DNA from: Novosphingobium cyanobacteriorum
GTDB lineage: Bacteria > Pseudomonadota > Alphaproteobacteria > Sphingomonadales > Sphingomonadaceae
Reading direction: 5' to 3'
Assembly (NCBI RefSeq): GCF_029436685.1
Contig: NZ_JAROCY010000009.1
Location: 1-64,000 of the forward strand
DNA: 64,000 nt
Part shown: positions 53,300-62,528 of the stretch, in pieces
How the letters are laid out: every line of letters starts with the position of its first letter
Position numbering within the stretch: position 1 is the stretch's first letter
The notes under the pieces: generated by a model
Databases searched by the model: none
Told to the model about the DNA's origin: nothing
What the model saw: the letters and a program-made list of their open reading frames with translations, nothing else
Position numbers and translations under genes: made by a program

Positions 53300-54970
53300 T
53301 CAGATGGCGTCGGCCAGGGCCGGCTGGGCATGGCCGCACAGGCGCGCGACCAGCGAGGAGACATCATCGGGCAGGGTATCCCCGCGCCAGGCGACATGGC
53401 CATCGGGCCGGCTGAGCAGCAGGTCGTGGCGATAGGCCTCGGGCCGCTGCTCGCCCGAAAGATCGAGCACGGTGAGCGGCATGCCTGCCTGCAGCGCCGC
53501 GCCCACCAGCGGAGCGATCCGGGTTTCGGACTGGAATACCAGCAGGGTGTATCCAGGCCCCATGCGATCATAGAGCGACGCGCCATCGGCCAGGCGGAAA
53601 TGGGGCGTACGGCATCCCGGCACGGTTGATGGCGTGTAATCGTACATCGTGTAGGCAGGGGCCTGTTCGGCGTCATAGGCGATGATCGGCGAGTGCGGGT
53701 AGAAGTACCCGAAGTTCAGCCCGGCGCAGGCGAACTGCTGCACGTGCAGGGCATAGGCCTCCTCACCGATCCGGTGGCGCACCGCGTCTGCCTCAGGCCC
53801 ATCGTCGTCGATTTCGGCCGGAATGCCTAGCCGTTCGGCAATCGCCTTTTGCGCATGGCTCATGGCATAGCGCGATACCTGCTCGGTGATCGGGTGGCGC
53901 TCGGCTTCATAGGCATCGAGGATCGCCGGGCTGGCCCAGCCGTTGACGGTTGCTGCCAGCAGCCAGGAGAGGTTCATGGCGTCGGCAATGCCCGCATTCA
54001 TGCCATAGCCGGCATAAGGCACCCACAGATGCGCTGCATCGCCGCAGATGAAGGTGCGACCGGAGCGGAGCCTGTTCGCCACCAGCCGGCGGCCGATCCA
54101 GTCTTCCTGGCGGATGATGTCATACTCGAAGCTGCCGTCCACGCCCAGCAGGGCGCGCAGCCAGTAATCGCGGTCCACATCTTCGAAGCCGCCTTCCTCG
54201 GGCAGCAGGTAGTTGTGCAGAAGCCAGGTTTCCTTGCCATCGATGGCGACAAGATTGCCCGCCCGCCCGCCGATGTAGAGGTAGCTCATCCACGCTGGAT
54301 CGCCGCTGATCCTGCCGAGCAGGTCGGGCGCGCGGAAATAGGTCGATTGCACCCGCTGGATCACGGCGTCGCCTTCCAGCACCGCGCCGATCGCCTTGCG
54401 CACGGTGGAGCCGCCGCCATCGCAGCCGACAAGGTATTGGCCATTATAGGCCAGGCGTTCCCCGGTGCGCAGGCAGGTGGCTTCGCAGATGACGCCATCA
54501 TCGCTCTCGCGAAAGCCGCTGACCTCCACATCGTTGCGCAGAGTGATCAGCGGATTGACGACCGCGCGTTCCAGAAGGATCGGTTCAAAGAAGATCTGGT
54601 TCACCCGGTGTGGTGGCTCGGGCGTGGGCCACCAGCCATCGGGCACGTCAGTAACGGTGAAGCGATCGCGCCGGCAGGGGATGGGAATGCGGGTGAGCAC
54701 ACGGCCAGTGGCGCGGGTACGCACGGCCACATCGTTGGGGTAGTCGTCGGGCAGGCCGACAGCGCGGACCTGCGATGCGAAGCCGAGACGGCGGAAGGTT
54801 TCCATCGTGCGCGAAGAGACGTGGTTGCAGCGCACCGTTTCGTTGGCGCCGGCAGGGCTGCGTTCCAGCACCACGCTGGGAACACCGCGCCAGGCGAGAT
54901 CCAGCGCAAGGCACAGGCCGACGGGGCCGGCGCCGACGATGATCACGGGAGCTTCATGGGGCAGGGGCAT
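53300..54970 (-). CDS. FAD-dependent aromatic hydroxylase (class A flavoprotein monooxygenase)
   Basis: A 556-residue flavoprotein of the PheA/TfdB/MhpA group (PF01494). The Rossmann GxGxxG dinucleotide motif is VIIVGAGPVGLCLALDLAWRG at ~8-28, the DG motif is LVGCDGGGSTVRKAIG at ~190, and the second FAD motif GDAAHLWVPYAGYGMNAGIADAMNLSWLL is at ~310. The C-terminal ~150 residues form a thioredoxin-like domain (GPGYTLLVFQ). It would hydroxylate a phenolic ring using NAD(P)H and O2. The ATG at 54970 starts 13 bases after the marR stop. Confidence 0.92.
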   Translation of the reverse strand: MPLPHEAPVIIVGAGPVGLCLALDLAWRGVPSVVLERSPAGANETVRCNHVSSRTMETFRRLGFASQVRAVGLPDDYPNDVAVRTRATGRVLTRIPIPCRRDRFTVTDVPDGWWPTPEPPHRVNQIFFEPILLERAVVNPLITLRNDVEVSGFRESDDGVICEATCLRTGERLAYNGQYLVGCDGGGSTVRKAIGAVLEGDAVIQRVQSTYFRAPDLLGRISGDPAWMSYLYIGGRAGNLVAIDGKETWLLHNYLLPEEGGFEDVDRDYWLRALLGVDGSFEYDIIRQEDWIGRRLVANRLRSGRTFICGDAAHLWVPYAGYGMNAGIADAMNLSWLLAATVNGWASPAILDAYEAERHPITEQVSRYAMSHAQKAIAERLGIPAEIDDDGPEADAVRHRIGEEAYALHVQQFACAGLNFGYFYPHSPIIAYDAEQAPAYTMYDYTPSTVPGCRTPHFRLADGASLYDRMGPGYTLLVFQSETRIAPLVGAALQAGMPLTVLDLSGEQRPEAYRHDLLLSRPDGHVAWRGDTLPDDVSSLVARLCGHAQPALADAI

Positions 54971-54983
54971 TGCGGTCAATCTT

Positions 54984-55505
54984 TCATCGCTGGTCGGGTG
55001 GCCTGCGCGCACCGGCATCAGGGCGCAGCGGAATACGGACACGGTCGTTGAAGGCGCCGACGAACTTGCCGAGCAGCCCGGTCAGCTGCTCGAGCTCATC
55101 CGCGCTCATCACCTCGCGCATGCGGCCGGAGATGGCCGAGGTGAGGGGGGGCGTTCTCGCCAGCAGCGCCTCACCCGCGGGGGTCAGGCCCAGCTGGTTG
55201 CACCGGCGATCGCGCTCGCTCTGGATGCGGACGACAAGGCCGTTCCGTTCCAGCAGGCGCAGCACCACAGTGGCGGTGGACCGATCGATGCCGATCAGTT
55301 CGCACAGTGCGGTCTGGTCTATGCCCGGGCGGGCGCGCAGCGCGTGCAGCACGCTGTATTGGGTGGTGGTGATGCCAAGCTCACCCGCCGCCTCGTCAAA
55401 CAGGGCCAGCACGATCTGGTGCGCGCGCCGGATCATGAAGCCCGGACGCCGGTAGAGCGCTTCCATCGAAGTCGGATCGGGCGAGGCTGGTTCCGGTTCG
55501 TTCAC
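54984..55505 (-). CDS. MarR-family regulator (operon head)
   Basis: A 173-residue MarR regulator with HTH (QTALCELIGIDRSTATVVLRLLERNGLVVRI) and wing (QSERDRRCNQLGLTPAGEALL). The family sequence is distinct from the two paralogues at 51 and 62 kb. The start is a GTG at 55505. It is the first gene of a run with the FAD monooxygenase and carboxylesterase and would plausibly autoregulate this operon in response to a phenolic ligand. The TonB receptor gene ends 43 bp upstream on the same strand. Confidence 0.9.
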   Translation of the reverse strand: MNEPEPASPDPTSMEALYRRPGFMIRRAHQIVLALFDEAAGELGITTTQYSVLHALRARPGIDQTALCELIGIDRSTATVVLRLLERNGLVVRIQSERDRRCNQLGLTPAGEALLARTPPLTSAISGRMREVMSADELEQLTGLLGKFVGAFNDRVRIPLRPDAGARRPPDQR

Positions 55506-55548
55506 TGAATTGCGTCTCCACCCTCGCCCGCGCAGACCGTGCCGGGGT

Positions 55549-57894
55549 TCAGTTGCGGAACGATACCGTTACCCCCACCGTGCGCGGCCGCACAGTGCTG
55601 TAGTAGAACAAGGGCGATGTCTGGGTATCGTGAGACTTGCCCAGCAGGGGGGCGGTGTCGAACAGGTTGTTGACGAAGATCGAGGCATCGACCCCGCCAG
55701 TGCGGATGCCAAGGCGTGTGTTCACTTCGGTTATTGCCGGATCGAACTGCAGGTTGGGATCATAGCCCGATGCCGTCGGATCGTCATACGATGCGAGCTT
55801 GCCGTTGTTGTGGCTGTTGTAGCGCACGTCGGCGTGGAAGTATCCCTTGGCACGATCGCTCAGGCCCGCGGTGTAATCCAGGTTGCCGGCGAACTGCCAT
55901 GGCGAGCCGGGCAGCGAGTCCCCGCTGCGGGCAAAGGTGACGCCGTCGGAGATCACGGTCTTGGTGTACTTTGCGTCGACATAGCCGACCGAACCGCTCA
56001 ACTGCAGCGCCTGGCTGGCGCGGATGGTGAATTGCAGGTCGAAGCCCTGGCTGCGCGCCCCGCCAATGTTGTCGCGGAAGCCGTTGCCCGCGCAACCGGC
56101 CAGGATGAACTGCTGGATGTTGTTCCAGCGGATGTGGAACACGCTGGCGTCGGTCTGCAGAGCGCCGCCGAACAGGCGGTTCTTTGATCCGGCCTCGAAG
56201 CTCCAGGTGGTGTCAGGCGCGAACGTCGCTGGATAGTTCTGCACCTGGCAGCTGGCGAACAGTGGCGGGTTGACGCCGCCCACGCGGAAACCCTTGGCTG
56301 CCGAGGCATAGACCATGTTGCGATCGTCTATCTCATAGCTGAGGCCGAACTTGGGGGTGAAGGGCTTGGCCTTCTGGATGCCGGTGGTGGTTACCGTTTC
56401 AGGCCCGGTTCCGCTGTAGTTCAGCGGCCCGCCAAGATCGCGGCGATAGTCGAAAGTGGTGTTGCTGTAGCGCAGGCCCAGCGTGGCGGTGAGGCCTGGC
56501 GCGGGCCGCGCGTCGAACTGCGCGAACAGAGCCCACTGCTTGTCCACCGTGTCATTGGCTGAAGTGAAGATATAGCGGCCGTCGGTCAGCCCGATGCCGA
56601 AGATGGCTTCAAGCGGGATGATGTTGGCGGTGAACTGGTCCTCGATCTTGAAGCTTTCGACCTGGCGGGCGCGGCTGTAATAGGCGCCCACGGTCCAGCG
56701 GATCGGCGCCTCGCGATCGGTGGAGGAAAGGCGCACTTCCTGTGAGAACACCTTCTGCCGCGCAGCCGCGACGCCGGGCGCCTTCCAGCCCGGCACAAAG
56801 GGGTAGGGCGTGTCGAAAATGAAGTTTGTATTCAGGTTGGTGTAGTCCTGAATGCTCCTGCCCTTGCGATCGAAATAGGCGGTGACCGCAGAAAGCAGTA
56901 CGGAACCGAGATCGGCCGAAAGGTTCAGGCTGGGCAGCAGGAAGCGGTCGTTCGCCTTCTGGGCCAGCGAATAGCCATTTACGAACTGGCCCTTGCCGGT
57001 GTTGGTCAGGTTGCCCCACAGGGTGCCGGAATCGTGGTTCCGGATGCGCTGGTAGTATAGCGAAGGGGTCAGGCTCAGCACCTGGCCAAGCTTGAAGGTG
57101 ACCGCGCCGCGCAGCGCCAGCGTGTCGGAATCGTTGGCGTTCTTGTAGTATTCGGTGTTGTCGGGCGTTGCCACGTTGAACGGCTTGCGGTCCACCCAGC
57201 CACCGTCGCGCCGGTAATAGGCGCTGGCGCGTACGCCGATCTTGTCGGGCACAACGGCAAAGCCTGCCGCAATGCCGGCTTCATAGCTGGGGTCGCCGCT
57301 GCGGGTCGTCGCCAGTTCGGCGCGGCCATAGATCGACGTGGCGTCGAGGCTGGGCTTGGGCGTGATGAAGCGCACCACGCCACCTTGCGCACCTGCGCCG
57401 AACAGCGTGCCCTGCGGTCCGCGCAGCACTTCCACGCGTTCGAGGTCGAACACCCGGGGAAAGGCGGTGCCGAATGCGGTCTGGGCGTTCGAGCGGATCT
57501 GGATCGCCACGTCGTCCACATAGATGCCGGTGGTCGCCGCGCCCGAACCGGACGAAATGCCGCGGATCGAAATGTTGGTGCTGGTGCCTGCGCCAAAGGT
57601 GTCGCTGGTAAAGTTCAGGCCCGGGGTGATGCGCGCGATGTCGTTGACATTGCGCACGCCCTGCCGATCCATGCTTTCGGTGGTGAAGGCGGCGACGCTG
57701 ATCGGCACCTTGCTGAGCTTTTCGTCCTGCCTGGTGGCGGTGACGACGATTTCACCCGTCTGCTGTGCGGCATCGCTGGCGGCTTGGCCGGCGGATTGCG
57801 CCTGGGCTGGGGTGCCGAGGGCGACGGCCGAGGTCAGGGCCAAGGCAACGATTCTGGTCGTAGTGGAAAGCAGGGCAGTGCGGCAGGGGTTCAT
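55549..57894 (-). CDS. TonB-dependent receptor (no STN domain)
   Basis: A 781-residue outer-membrane receptor typical of the many sphingomonad catabolic receptors. It has a signal peptide (to ~33, ending PAQAQS) and a TonB box-like segment QTGEIVVTATRQDEKLSKVPISVAAF. The plug is at ~60-170 (RVNDIARITPGLNF context, NISIRGISSGSGAATTGIYVDDVAI, RVEVLRGPQGTLFGAGAQGGVVRFI), followed by the barrel ending VRPRTVGVTVSFRN. No STN domain, so it does not signal to a FecR. Its upstream region holds a TTGA-N4-TCAA site and a CTGAAT palindrome. The substrate is likely an aromatic compound or ester used by this island. Confidence 0.93.
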   Translation of the reverse strand: MNPCRTALLSTTTRIVALALTSAVALGTPAQAQSAGQAASDAAQQTGEIVVTATRQDEKLSKVPISVAAFTTESMDRQGVRNVNDIARITPGLNFTSDTFGAGTSTNISIRGISSGSGAATTGIYVDDVAIQIRSNAQTAFGTAFPRVFDLERVEVLRGPQGTLFGAGAQGGVVRFITPKPSLDATSIYGRAELATTRSGDPSYEAGIAAGFAVVPDKIGVRASAYYRRDGGWVDRKPFNVATPDNTEYYKNANDSDTLALRGAVTFKLGQVLSLTPSLYYQRIRNHDSGTLWGNLTNTGKGQFVNGYSLAQKANDRFLLPSLNLSADLGSVLLSAVTAYFDRKGRSIQDYTNLNTNFIFDTPYPFVPGWKAPGVAAARQKVFSQEVRLSSTDREAPIRWTVGAYYSRARQVESFKIEDQFTANIIPLEAIFGIGLTDGRYIFTSANDTVDKQWALFAQFDARPAPGLTATLGLRYSNTTFDYRRDLGGPLNYSGTGPETVTTTGIQKAKPFTPKFGLSYEIDDRNMVYASAAKGFRVGGVNPPLFASCQVQNYPATFAPDTTWSFEAGSKNRLFGGALQTDASVFHIRWNNIQQFILAGCAGNGFRDNIGGARSQGFDLQFTIRASQALQLSGSVGYVDAKYTKTVISDGVTFARSGDSLPGSPWQFAGNLDYTAGLSDRAKGYFHADVRYNSHNNGKLASYDDPTASGYDPNLQFDPAITEVNTRLGIRTGGVDASIFVNNLFDTAPLLGKSHDTQTSPLFYYSTVRPRTVGVTVSFRN

Positions 57895-57969
57895 ATCGTC
57901 CTCCGGTGTCTTGCTCCGGTCCGGGCTCGCCAGGCCGGTGCGCTTGTTGGATCAAAAATGATCAGATGA

Positions 57970-57982
57970 CTGAATAATTCAG
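57970..57982. promoter_or_regulatory. 13-bp palindrome upstream of TonB receptor gene
   Basis: CTGAATAATTCAG, a perfect inverted repeat of CTGAAT/ATTCAG around one base, 76 bp before the receptor start. AT-rich palindromes of this form are typical MarR operators. Confidence 0.4.
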
Positions 57983-58006
57983 CCGCGCGCTTGGGTCAAC
58001 GATTCT

Positions 58007-58018
58007 TTGACTAATCAA
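58007..58018. promoter_or_regulatory. TTGA-N4-TCAA site, copy 1
   Basis: TTGACTAATCAA in the gap between the MFS gene end and the TonB receptor start. The same pattern recurs in two other promoter regions of the island. Confidence 0.5.
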
Positions 58019-58051
58019 ACAAAATTGGGTGCGCGCCTCGGAACTGCGCCG

Positions 58052-59392
58052 TCAGGCGGTGGAGGGGGCGGCCTTGGCCGCAGACCGGCCAAGGAAGATC
58101 ACGAGCACGGCCACTGTGAAGGGGAAGGCGGCCACCACCGCCATGGTCAGCTTCAGCGTGAAGGCTTGCGCCAAGGCGAAGCCGCCGAACAGCGGCAGCA
58201 CCACCCCGCCGATCCGTCCGGCGCCGCCGGCCCAGCCGATCCCCGTGCTGCGGATGTGGGTGGGATAAACGCGGGCCATGGTCATGTTCAGGCCCGCCTG
58301 TCCGCCCCCCTGGAAGAACGCCATGGTGAACAGTGCCGGGGTGAACCACACGCTGCCGAACGGCACATGGCCCAGCAGCAGGATCGCCGCGGAATAGCCC
58401 AGGAAGAACAGCGGGATCGGCAGGTGCCGGCTGCCCCGGTCGAGCAGAGTGCCCATCGCCAGCATCCCCACGATTCCGCCAAGCAGTCCGATCATCGCCG
58501 ACCGGGCAAATGCCTGGATGGAAACGCCCGCCATCTGCTGGAGGAAGCTGGGCAGCCACGCCGCCACCAGCGCGATCGTGCCCATGGAAAAGAAACAGGC
58601 GGCAAACAGCAGCGTGCTGGTGGCCATCCGTCCCTCGCGGAACAGGTCGAGCGGATTGGCGCGCGCCTTTCCGGCATCGAGTGCACGCGCGCTGAACAGT
58701 TCATCGCCCGAAAGCGCGGTTTCCGGCGCAAGCCGACGGATCGTGCGGGATATTGCAGGGTCGGCTGGATCCTTTGCCGCACGAAACGCGATGGATTCGG
58801 GCAGGGCCAACGCCAGGGCGGGCAGCAGCGCCAGCGGCATCGCGCCGCCGATCAGGAATCCGGCCTCCCAACCATAGGCCGGAACCAGCAGCGCGGTCAT
58901 CGATCCGGCGACGTTGCCAAGGCTGTAACCTGCCATTCCGGCGGAAAGGAACATCGCCCGCTGGCGCAGCGGCGTGAATTCCGAAATCAGCGCCACCGCA
59001 TAGGGCAGCACCGCCGCCAGGAACAGGCCGGTCACCCCCCGCAGCGCCGCAAGCACGAGTATCGAAGTCGAAAACGCAGTGACGACGGTCAGCACGCCAA
59101 ACAGGGCGAAGGCGATAAGCAGCATGCGCTTGCGGCCCAGCCGGTCTCCCAGCGGGCTCATCAGGAATGCACCCACCGCAAGGCCGATCTGCTGCATTGC
59201 GATCACCGGGGTCATCGCGGCGGGAGTAGCGCCAAAATCCCGGGCGATGGCAGGGGCGATCTTGCCGACCATGTAGATGTCGAAGCCATCGATGAACATG
59301 ACCAGAAAGCACAGGATCAGGATCCCGAAATGGACCGGGCGGAGCCGCTGCCGATCGATGAACTCCTGCACGTCGAAGATCCTGGCCGACAT
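58052..59392 (-). CDS. MFS transporter, aromatic acid:H+ symporter (AAHS) family
   Basis: A 446-residue permease with about twelve transmembrane helices. AAHS landmarks are the D-G-F-D motif in the first helix (FLVMFIDGFDIYMVGKIAPAIARDFG) and the loop signature SPLGDRLGRKRMLL. It would import an aromatic acid such as vanillate or 4-hydroxybenzoate. The ATG at 59392 begins SARIFDVQEFIDRQ, typical of AAHS N termini; an upstream start at 59419 is possible. It is the third gene of the oxygenase-ALDH-MFS operon, 45 bp after the dehydrogenase stop. Confidence 0.9.
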   Translation of the reverse strand: MSARIFDVQEFIDRQRLRPVHFGILILCFLVMFIDGFDIYMVGKIAPAIARDFGATPAAMTPVIAMQQIGLAVGAFLMSPLGDRLGRKRMLLIAFALFGVLTVVTAFSTSILVLAALRGVTGLFLAAVLPYAVALISEFTPLRQRAMFLSAGMAGYSLGNVAGSMTALLVPAYGWEAGFLIGGAMPLALLPALALALPESIAFRAAKDPADPAISRTIRRLAPETALSGDELFSARALDAGKARANPLDLFREGRMATSTLLFAACFFSMGTIALVAAWLPSFLQQMAGVSIQAFARSAMIGLLGGIVGMLAMGTLLDRGSRHLPIPLFFLGYSAAILLLGHVPFGSVWFTPALFTMAFFQGGGQAGLNMTMARVYPTHIRSTGIGWAGGAGRIGGVVLPLFGGFALAQAFTLKLTMAVVAAFPFTVAVLVIFLGRSAAKAAPSTA

Positions 59393-59437
59393 CCTGAATT
59401 CCCTCGCTTTTTCCCGCACCCCAATTGAATTCGGACG

Positions 59438-60880
59438 CTATACCTGGTGGATCGTCTTGGTGACCATGCAGGCCATCAGCCCTTCCGGTCCATCCTCCGC
59501 GCCATGGCCGCTCTGCTTTACCCCGCCGAATGGTGCATCGGCCGCGGCGAGGCCGGTTGTGTTGATCCCTATCATCCCCGCCTCGATCGCATCGCCGATC
59601 AGGTTGGCCCGGCGCGCGTTCTCGGTAAAGGCAAAGGCGGCCAGGCCGAAGGGCAGGCGGTTGGCCTGCTCCACCGCTTCGTCCAGCGATCCAAATCGCG
59701 CGATCGCCGCCACCGGGCCGAACGGTTCGTCGTTCATCACGCGGGCGGTGATTGGCACGTCGGCCAGAATGGTCGGCTGCCAGTAGTTGCCTGGACCGTC
59801 CACGCCATCTCCACCGCCGGCAATGCGCGCACCCTGCCGGCGTGCATCGGCCACGATCTCGCCCATCGCCTCCACCCGGCGCGGGTTGGCCAGTGGGCCC
59901 ATCTGGGTTTGTCCGTCCAGCCCGTTGCCGATGCGTGTGTTGCCGAACCGGCTGGCGAAGGCGGCGACGAAGCGATCGTGGATTGCGTCCTGCACATAGA
60001 ACCGGGTGGGCGAAACGCAGACCTGACCGGCATTTCGCGCCTTGCCAACCGCCAGCGTCTCAACCGTCCGTTCCAGGTCGCAATCGTCAAACACGATCAC
60101 CGGGGCGTGGCCACCCAGTTCCATCGTGGTGCGCTTTACCGTATCCGCGGCCAGCCGCAGCAGGTGCTTGCCCACTGCGGTCGATCCGGTGAAGCTTACC
60201 TTGCGGATCACCGGGCTGGCCAGCAGGTGGCGTGAAACTTCGTCGGGCACCCCGAACACCAACTGCACCACGTCCGCTGGGCAGCCGGCGTCGATCAGCG
60301 CCTGCACCACCGCCATGGCCGAGGCTGGCGTTTCCTCTGCGGGCTTCAGGATCACCGAACAACCCGCCGCGATCGGCGCGCCCAGCTTGCGTCCCGGATT
60401 GTGTACCGGGAAGTTCCATGGCGCAAACGCGGCCACCGGCCCCACCGGTTCATGCACCACCAGCGAACGCGTGCCCGCGGGCCGCACCAGCACGCGGCCA
60501 TAGGTTCGCTTCGCCTCCTCGGCATAGAAATCGAACAGAGCCGCACAGGCCATGGTTTCGATCCGCGTCTCGGCCAGCGTCTTGCCTTCTTCCAGCGTGG
60601 CGATCGTGGCGATCTGCTCCACCCGCGCGCGCAGCAGGCGGGCGGCATCCTGCAGCACCCGCGCCCGTTCGGCCACGGGCGTCGCACGCCAGGTGCGGAA
60701 ACCGCGTTCGGCGCACTGCAGCGCGGCATCCAGATCGCCGGCATTGGCCAGCGGCAGCTCGCCCAGTGTCTCGCCCGTTGCCGGATTGACCACGCGGTGC
60801 GTGCGGTCGGCTGCGGTGATCCACCGCCCGGCAATGTACATGGCAAGGCGGGGATAGGTCGCCTGCGGATTGGTCGTCAT
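59438..60880 (-). CDS. aldehyde dehydrogenase (NAD(P)+-dependent, SSADH/vanillin-type)
   Basis: A 480-residue ALDH-superfamily enzyme. Landmarks are PWNFPVHNPGRKLGAPIAAGCSVILKPAEETP at ~145-175 (cofactor binding), FTGSTAVGKHLL at ~230, the general base Glu in TTMELGGHAP at ~252 and the catalytic Cys in NAGQVCVSPTRFYV at ~287. The Lys of the Rossmann region (ILKPAEE) suggests use of NAD(P)+. It starts 21 bp after the carotenoid-oxygenase stop. It probably oxidises the aldehyde made by the oxygenase (for example vanillin or 4-hydroxybenzaldehyde) to the acid. Confidence 0.92.
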   Translation of the reverse strand: MTTNPQATYPRLAMYIAGRWITAADRTHRVVNPATGETLGELPLANAGDLDAALQCAERGFRTWRATPVAERARVLQDAARLLRARVEQIATIATLEEGKTLAETRIETMACAALFDFYAEEAKRTYGRVLVRPAGTRSLVVHEPVGPVAAFAPWNFPVHNPGRKLGAPIAAGCSVILKPAEETPASAMAVVQALIDAGCPADVVQLVFGVPDEVSRHLLASPVIRKVSFTGSTAVGKHLLRLAADTVKRTTMELGGHAPVIVFDDCDLERTVETLAVGKARNAGQVCVSPTRFYVQDAIHDRFVAAFASRFGNTRIGNGLDGQTQMGPLANPRRVEAMGEIVADARRQGARIAGGGDGVDGPGNYWQPTILADVPITARVMNDEPFGPVAAIARFGSLDEAVEQANRLPFGLAAFAFTENARRANLIGDAIEAGMIGINTTGLAAADAPFGGVKQSGHGAEDGPEGLMACMVTKTIHQV

Positions 60881-60901
60881 GTGTCGTTCCCTGCGAATGG
60901 A

Positions 60902-62398
60902 TCAGGCCGCAAGGGCGCTGGCGGGCGCCCAGTTGCCGTGCAGGCCCGGGCGGATGCGGAATGGGATGGCCAGCGTGGCGATGGGCCCCGCTCCAAGCTC
61001 GAGCGCCGCGAACAGCAACAACCGCGATGCGTTCTCGGCCAGGCGGTTTTCGATCACGACAAGGTACCCGTCGCCTTCCGTGGTGGAACCGGGGCGCGGG
61101 ATGAAGGCCGGTTCCTGCAATGAGCTGGTCGGCCCGACCCACCAGGTATCGGTCTCGCCCGTGGTGCAATCGATATGGGCCAGCGTGTTCATCATCATGC
61201 CCGTGGCGCTGCGCATGCCGGGCAGGTCCACGGGCTTCGTGGCATCCTGCACCAGCTGCCAGCCATGCCGGTTGGCAAGTCCTGCGAAACGATCGTCGAT
61301 GCGGGGGAATTCCCCCACCAGATCGGCCAGGGGCGCCATGCGGATCTCGTCGCTGTTCGCGGCCATGTCCACCGTCCACCGCGTCATCCGCGCGGCCGCA
61401 GCGGCGGGATCGAACGGAGCGCCTTCTGTGTCGGGGAAAAAGGGAAACATGTTGCCGGCGGCCGTCGGCACATCGAAGTGGATCACGCTGCCCACGTTGT
61501 GCGCGTTCATCACGTGGCTGGCGAAGCAGGTCGGCGCGCGGAACCAGCGCAGGTCCGCCGCCTGACCGCGCCGGGGCATCACGCCGAGGAAAACTTCGCG
61601 TCCCCGGTCGAAGCCGAAGTGCGGCAGCCGGGCGTGCAGCCGCTCCCATGAACCGACGATCGGCACCACGTGAAAGACCACATAGTCCTGCGTGAACGCG
61701 AAATCGTGCATCATGCAGTAATAGGGCAGCTCGAACCACGCCTCGTGCACGATCTCGCCCTGCGCATCGATCACGTAATAGGCCATGTCCGGCGTACACA
61801 GGCCACGCGCGGCATAGCCGAAGGCCAGCATCTCACCGGTCTGCGCGTCGATCTTGGGGTGCGCAGTAAAGGTTTCCGAGGTCATCCGGCCACCGAAGGT
61901 GTAAGCCGGGTCGATCGTCTCCAGCGTTTCCGGGTCCATCCACACGGGCGGGCTGTCTTCCTTCAGCGCCAGCAGCTTGCCCGCGTGGACGATCACGTTG
62001 GTGTTGGCCGTGCTGCGCACCATGCCTGCCACGGCGGGATCGTCGGTCAACGGATTGCGATAGGCGCCGAACAGCGCCTTGCCCGCCTCGCGTTCGGCCA
62101 CGAACTTGCGCGTGCGGACCCAGCGCTGCTTCAGCGAAACCGTACCGCCGCCAAAGCCGAAGCGGCTCACCATGCCATCGCCGTTGAACCAGATGTCGTC
62201 CCCGGCCAGCGGCGGAAACTGCGGATCGGGCGCCACGCGGAAGAAGGCGCCTGCCAGATCCATCGGCACGGCACCGCCGATCACCTCCAGCCGGGGAACG
62301 TCAGCCTCGATACCGGAAGGGGCGAAGATCCCCGTGAAGTTTGCCGTCTGCGGAAATTGCACGCCTGACACCGCCGTCCCATTTTCTTGATTGCTCAA
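60902..62398 (-). CDS. carotenoid oxygenase family enzyme (lignostilbene dioxygenase-like)
   Basis: A 498-residue PF03055 non-heme iron dioxygenase. The four iron histidines are visible in FTAHPKID (~165), CMMHDFAF (~215), SHVMNAHN (~280) and, near the C terminus, GLHGNWAP (~485). In sphingomonads, relatives cleave the central double bond of lignin-derived stilbenes or isoeugenol-type compounds to aromatic aldehydes. The likely start is TTG at 62398, inside a TTGA-N4-TCAA site; this start lacks a good ribosome-binding site and a downstream GTG is possible. It heads the operon with ALDH and MFS genes. Confidence 0.92.
   Translation of the reverse strand: MSNQENGTAVSGVQFPQTANFTGIFAPSGIEADVPRLEVIGGAVPMDLAGAFFRVAPDPQFPPLAGDDIWFNGDGMVSRFGFGGGTVSLKQRWVRTRKFVAEREAGKALFGAYRNPLTDDPAVAGMVRSTANTNVIVHAGKLLALKEDSPPVWMDPETLETIDPAYTFGGRMTSETFTAHPKIDAQTGEMLAFGYAARGLCTPDMAYYVIDAQGEIVHEAWFELPYYCMMHDFAFTQDYVVFHVVPIVGSWERLHARLPHFGFDRGREVFLGVMPRRGQAADLRWFRAPTCFASHVMNAHNVGSVIHFDVPTAAGNMFPFFPDTEGAPFDPAAAAARMTRWTVDMAANSDEIRMAPLADLVGEFPRIDDRFAGLANRHGWQLVQDATKPVDLPGMRSATGMMMNTLAHIDCTTGETDTWWVGPTSSLQEPAFIPRPGSTTEGDGYLVVIENRLAENASRLLLFAALELGAGPIATLAIPFRIRPGLHGNWAPASALAA
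62387..62398. promoter_or_regulatory. TTGA-N4-TCAA site, copy 2
   Basis: TTGATTGCTCAA overlaps the presumed TTG start of the carotenoid-oxygenase gene. A second copy lies 20 bases away (62407-62418), i.e. two helical turns apart, in the divergent promoter region with the MarR gene. Confidence 0.5.
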
Positions 62399-62406
62399 CG
62401 AGAAGA

Positions 62407-62418
62407 TTGATTAGTCAA
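62407..62418. promoter_or_regulatory. TTGA-N4-TCAA site, copy 3
   Basis: TTGATTAGTCAA is the exact reverse complement of copy 1 at 58007-58018. It sits between the divergent oxygenase and MarR genes. Confidence 0.55.
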
Positions 62419-62528
62419 GGATGGCGCTTGCTGGCAAGCACTTTCTGTGGTTGGGTCGACCGGCTATGGCATCGCGGCAGATGGCGCCGGCCGGCAAGCC
62501 GCGCCCCGGCCGGACTCTCAGGTGGAAC

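Noticed and set aside
53849..55051. 400-codon plus-strand frame opposite the FAD monooxygenase
   Set aside because: The minus strand has intact FAD-binding motifs and operon spacing.
60450..61799. 449-codon minus-strand frame spanning the ALDH-oxygenase junction
   Set aside because: It overlaps two well-supported genes in another frame and reads as low-complexity Arg/Gly sequence.
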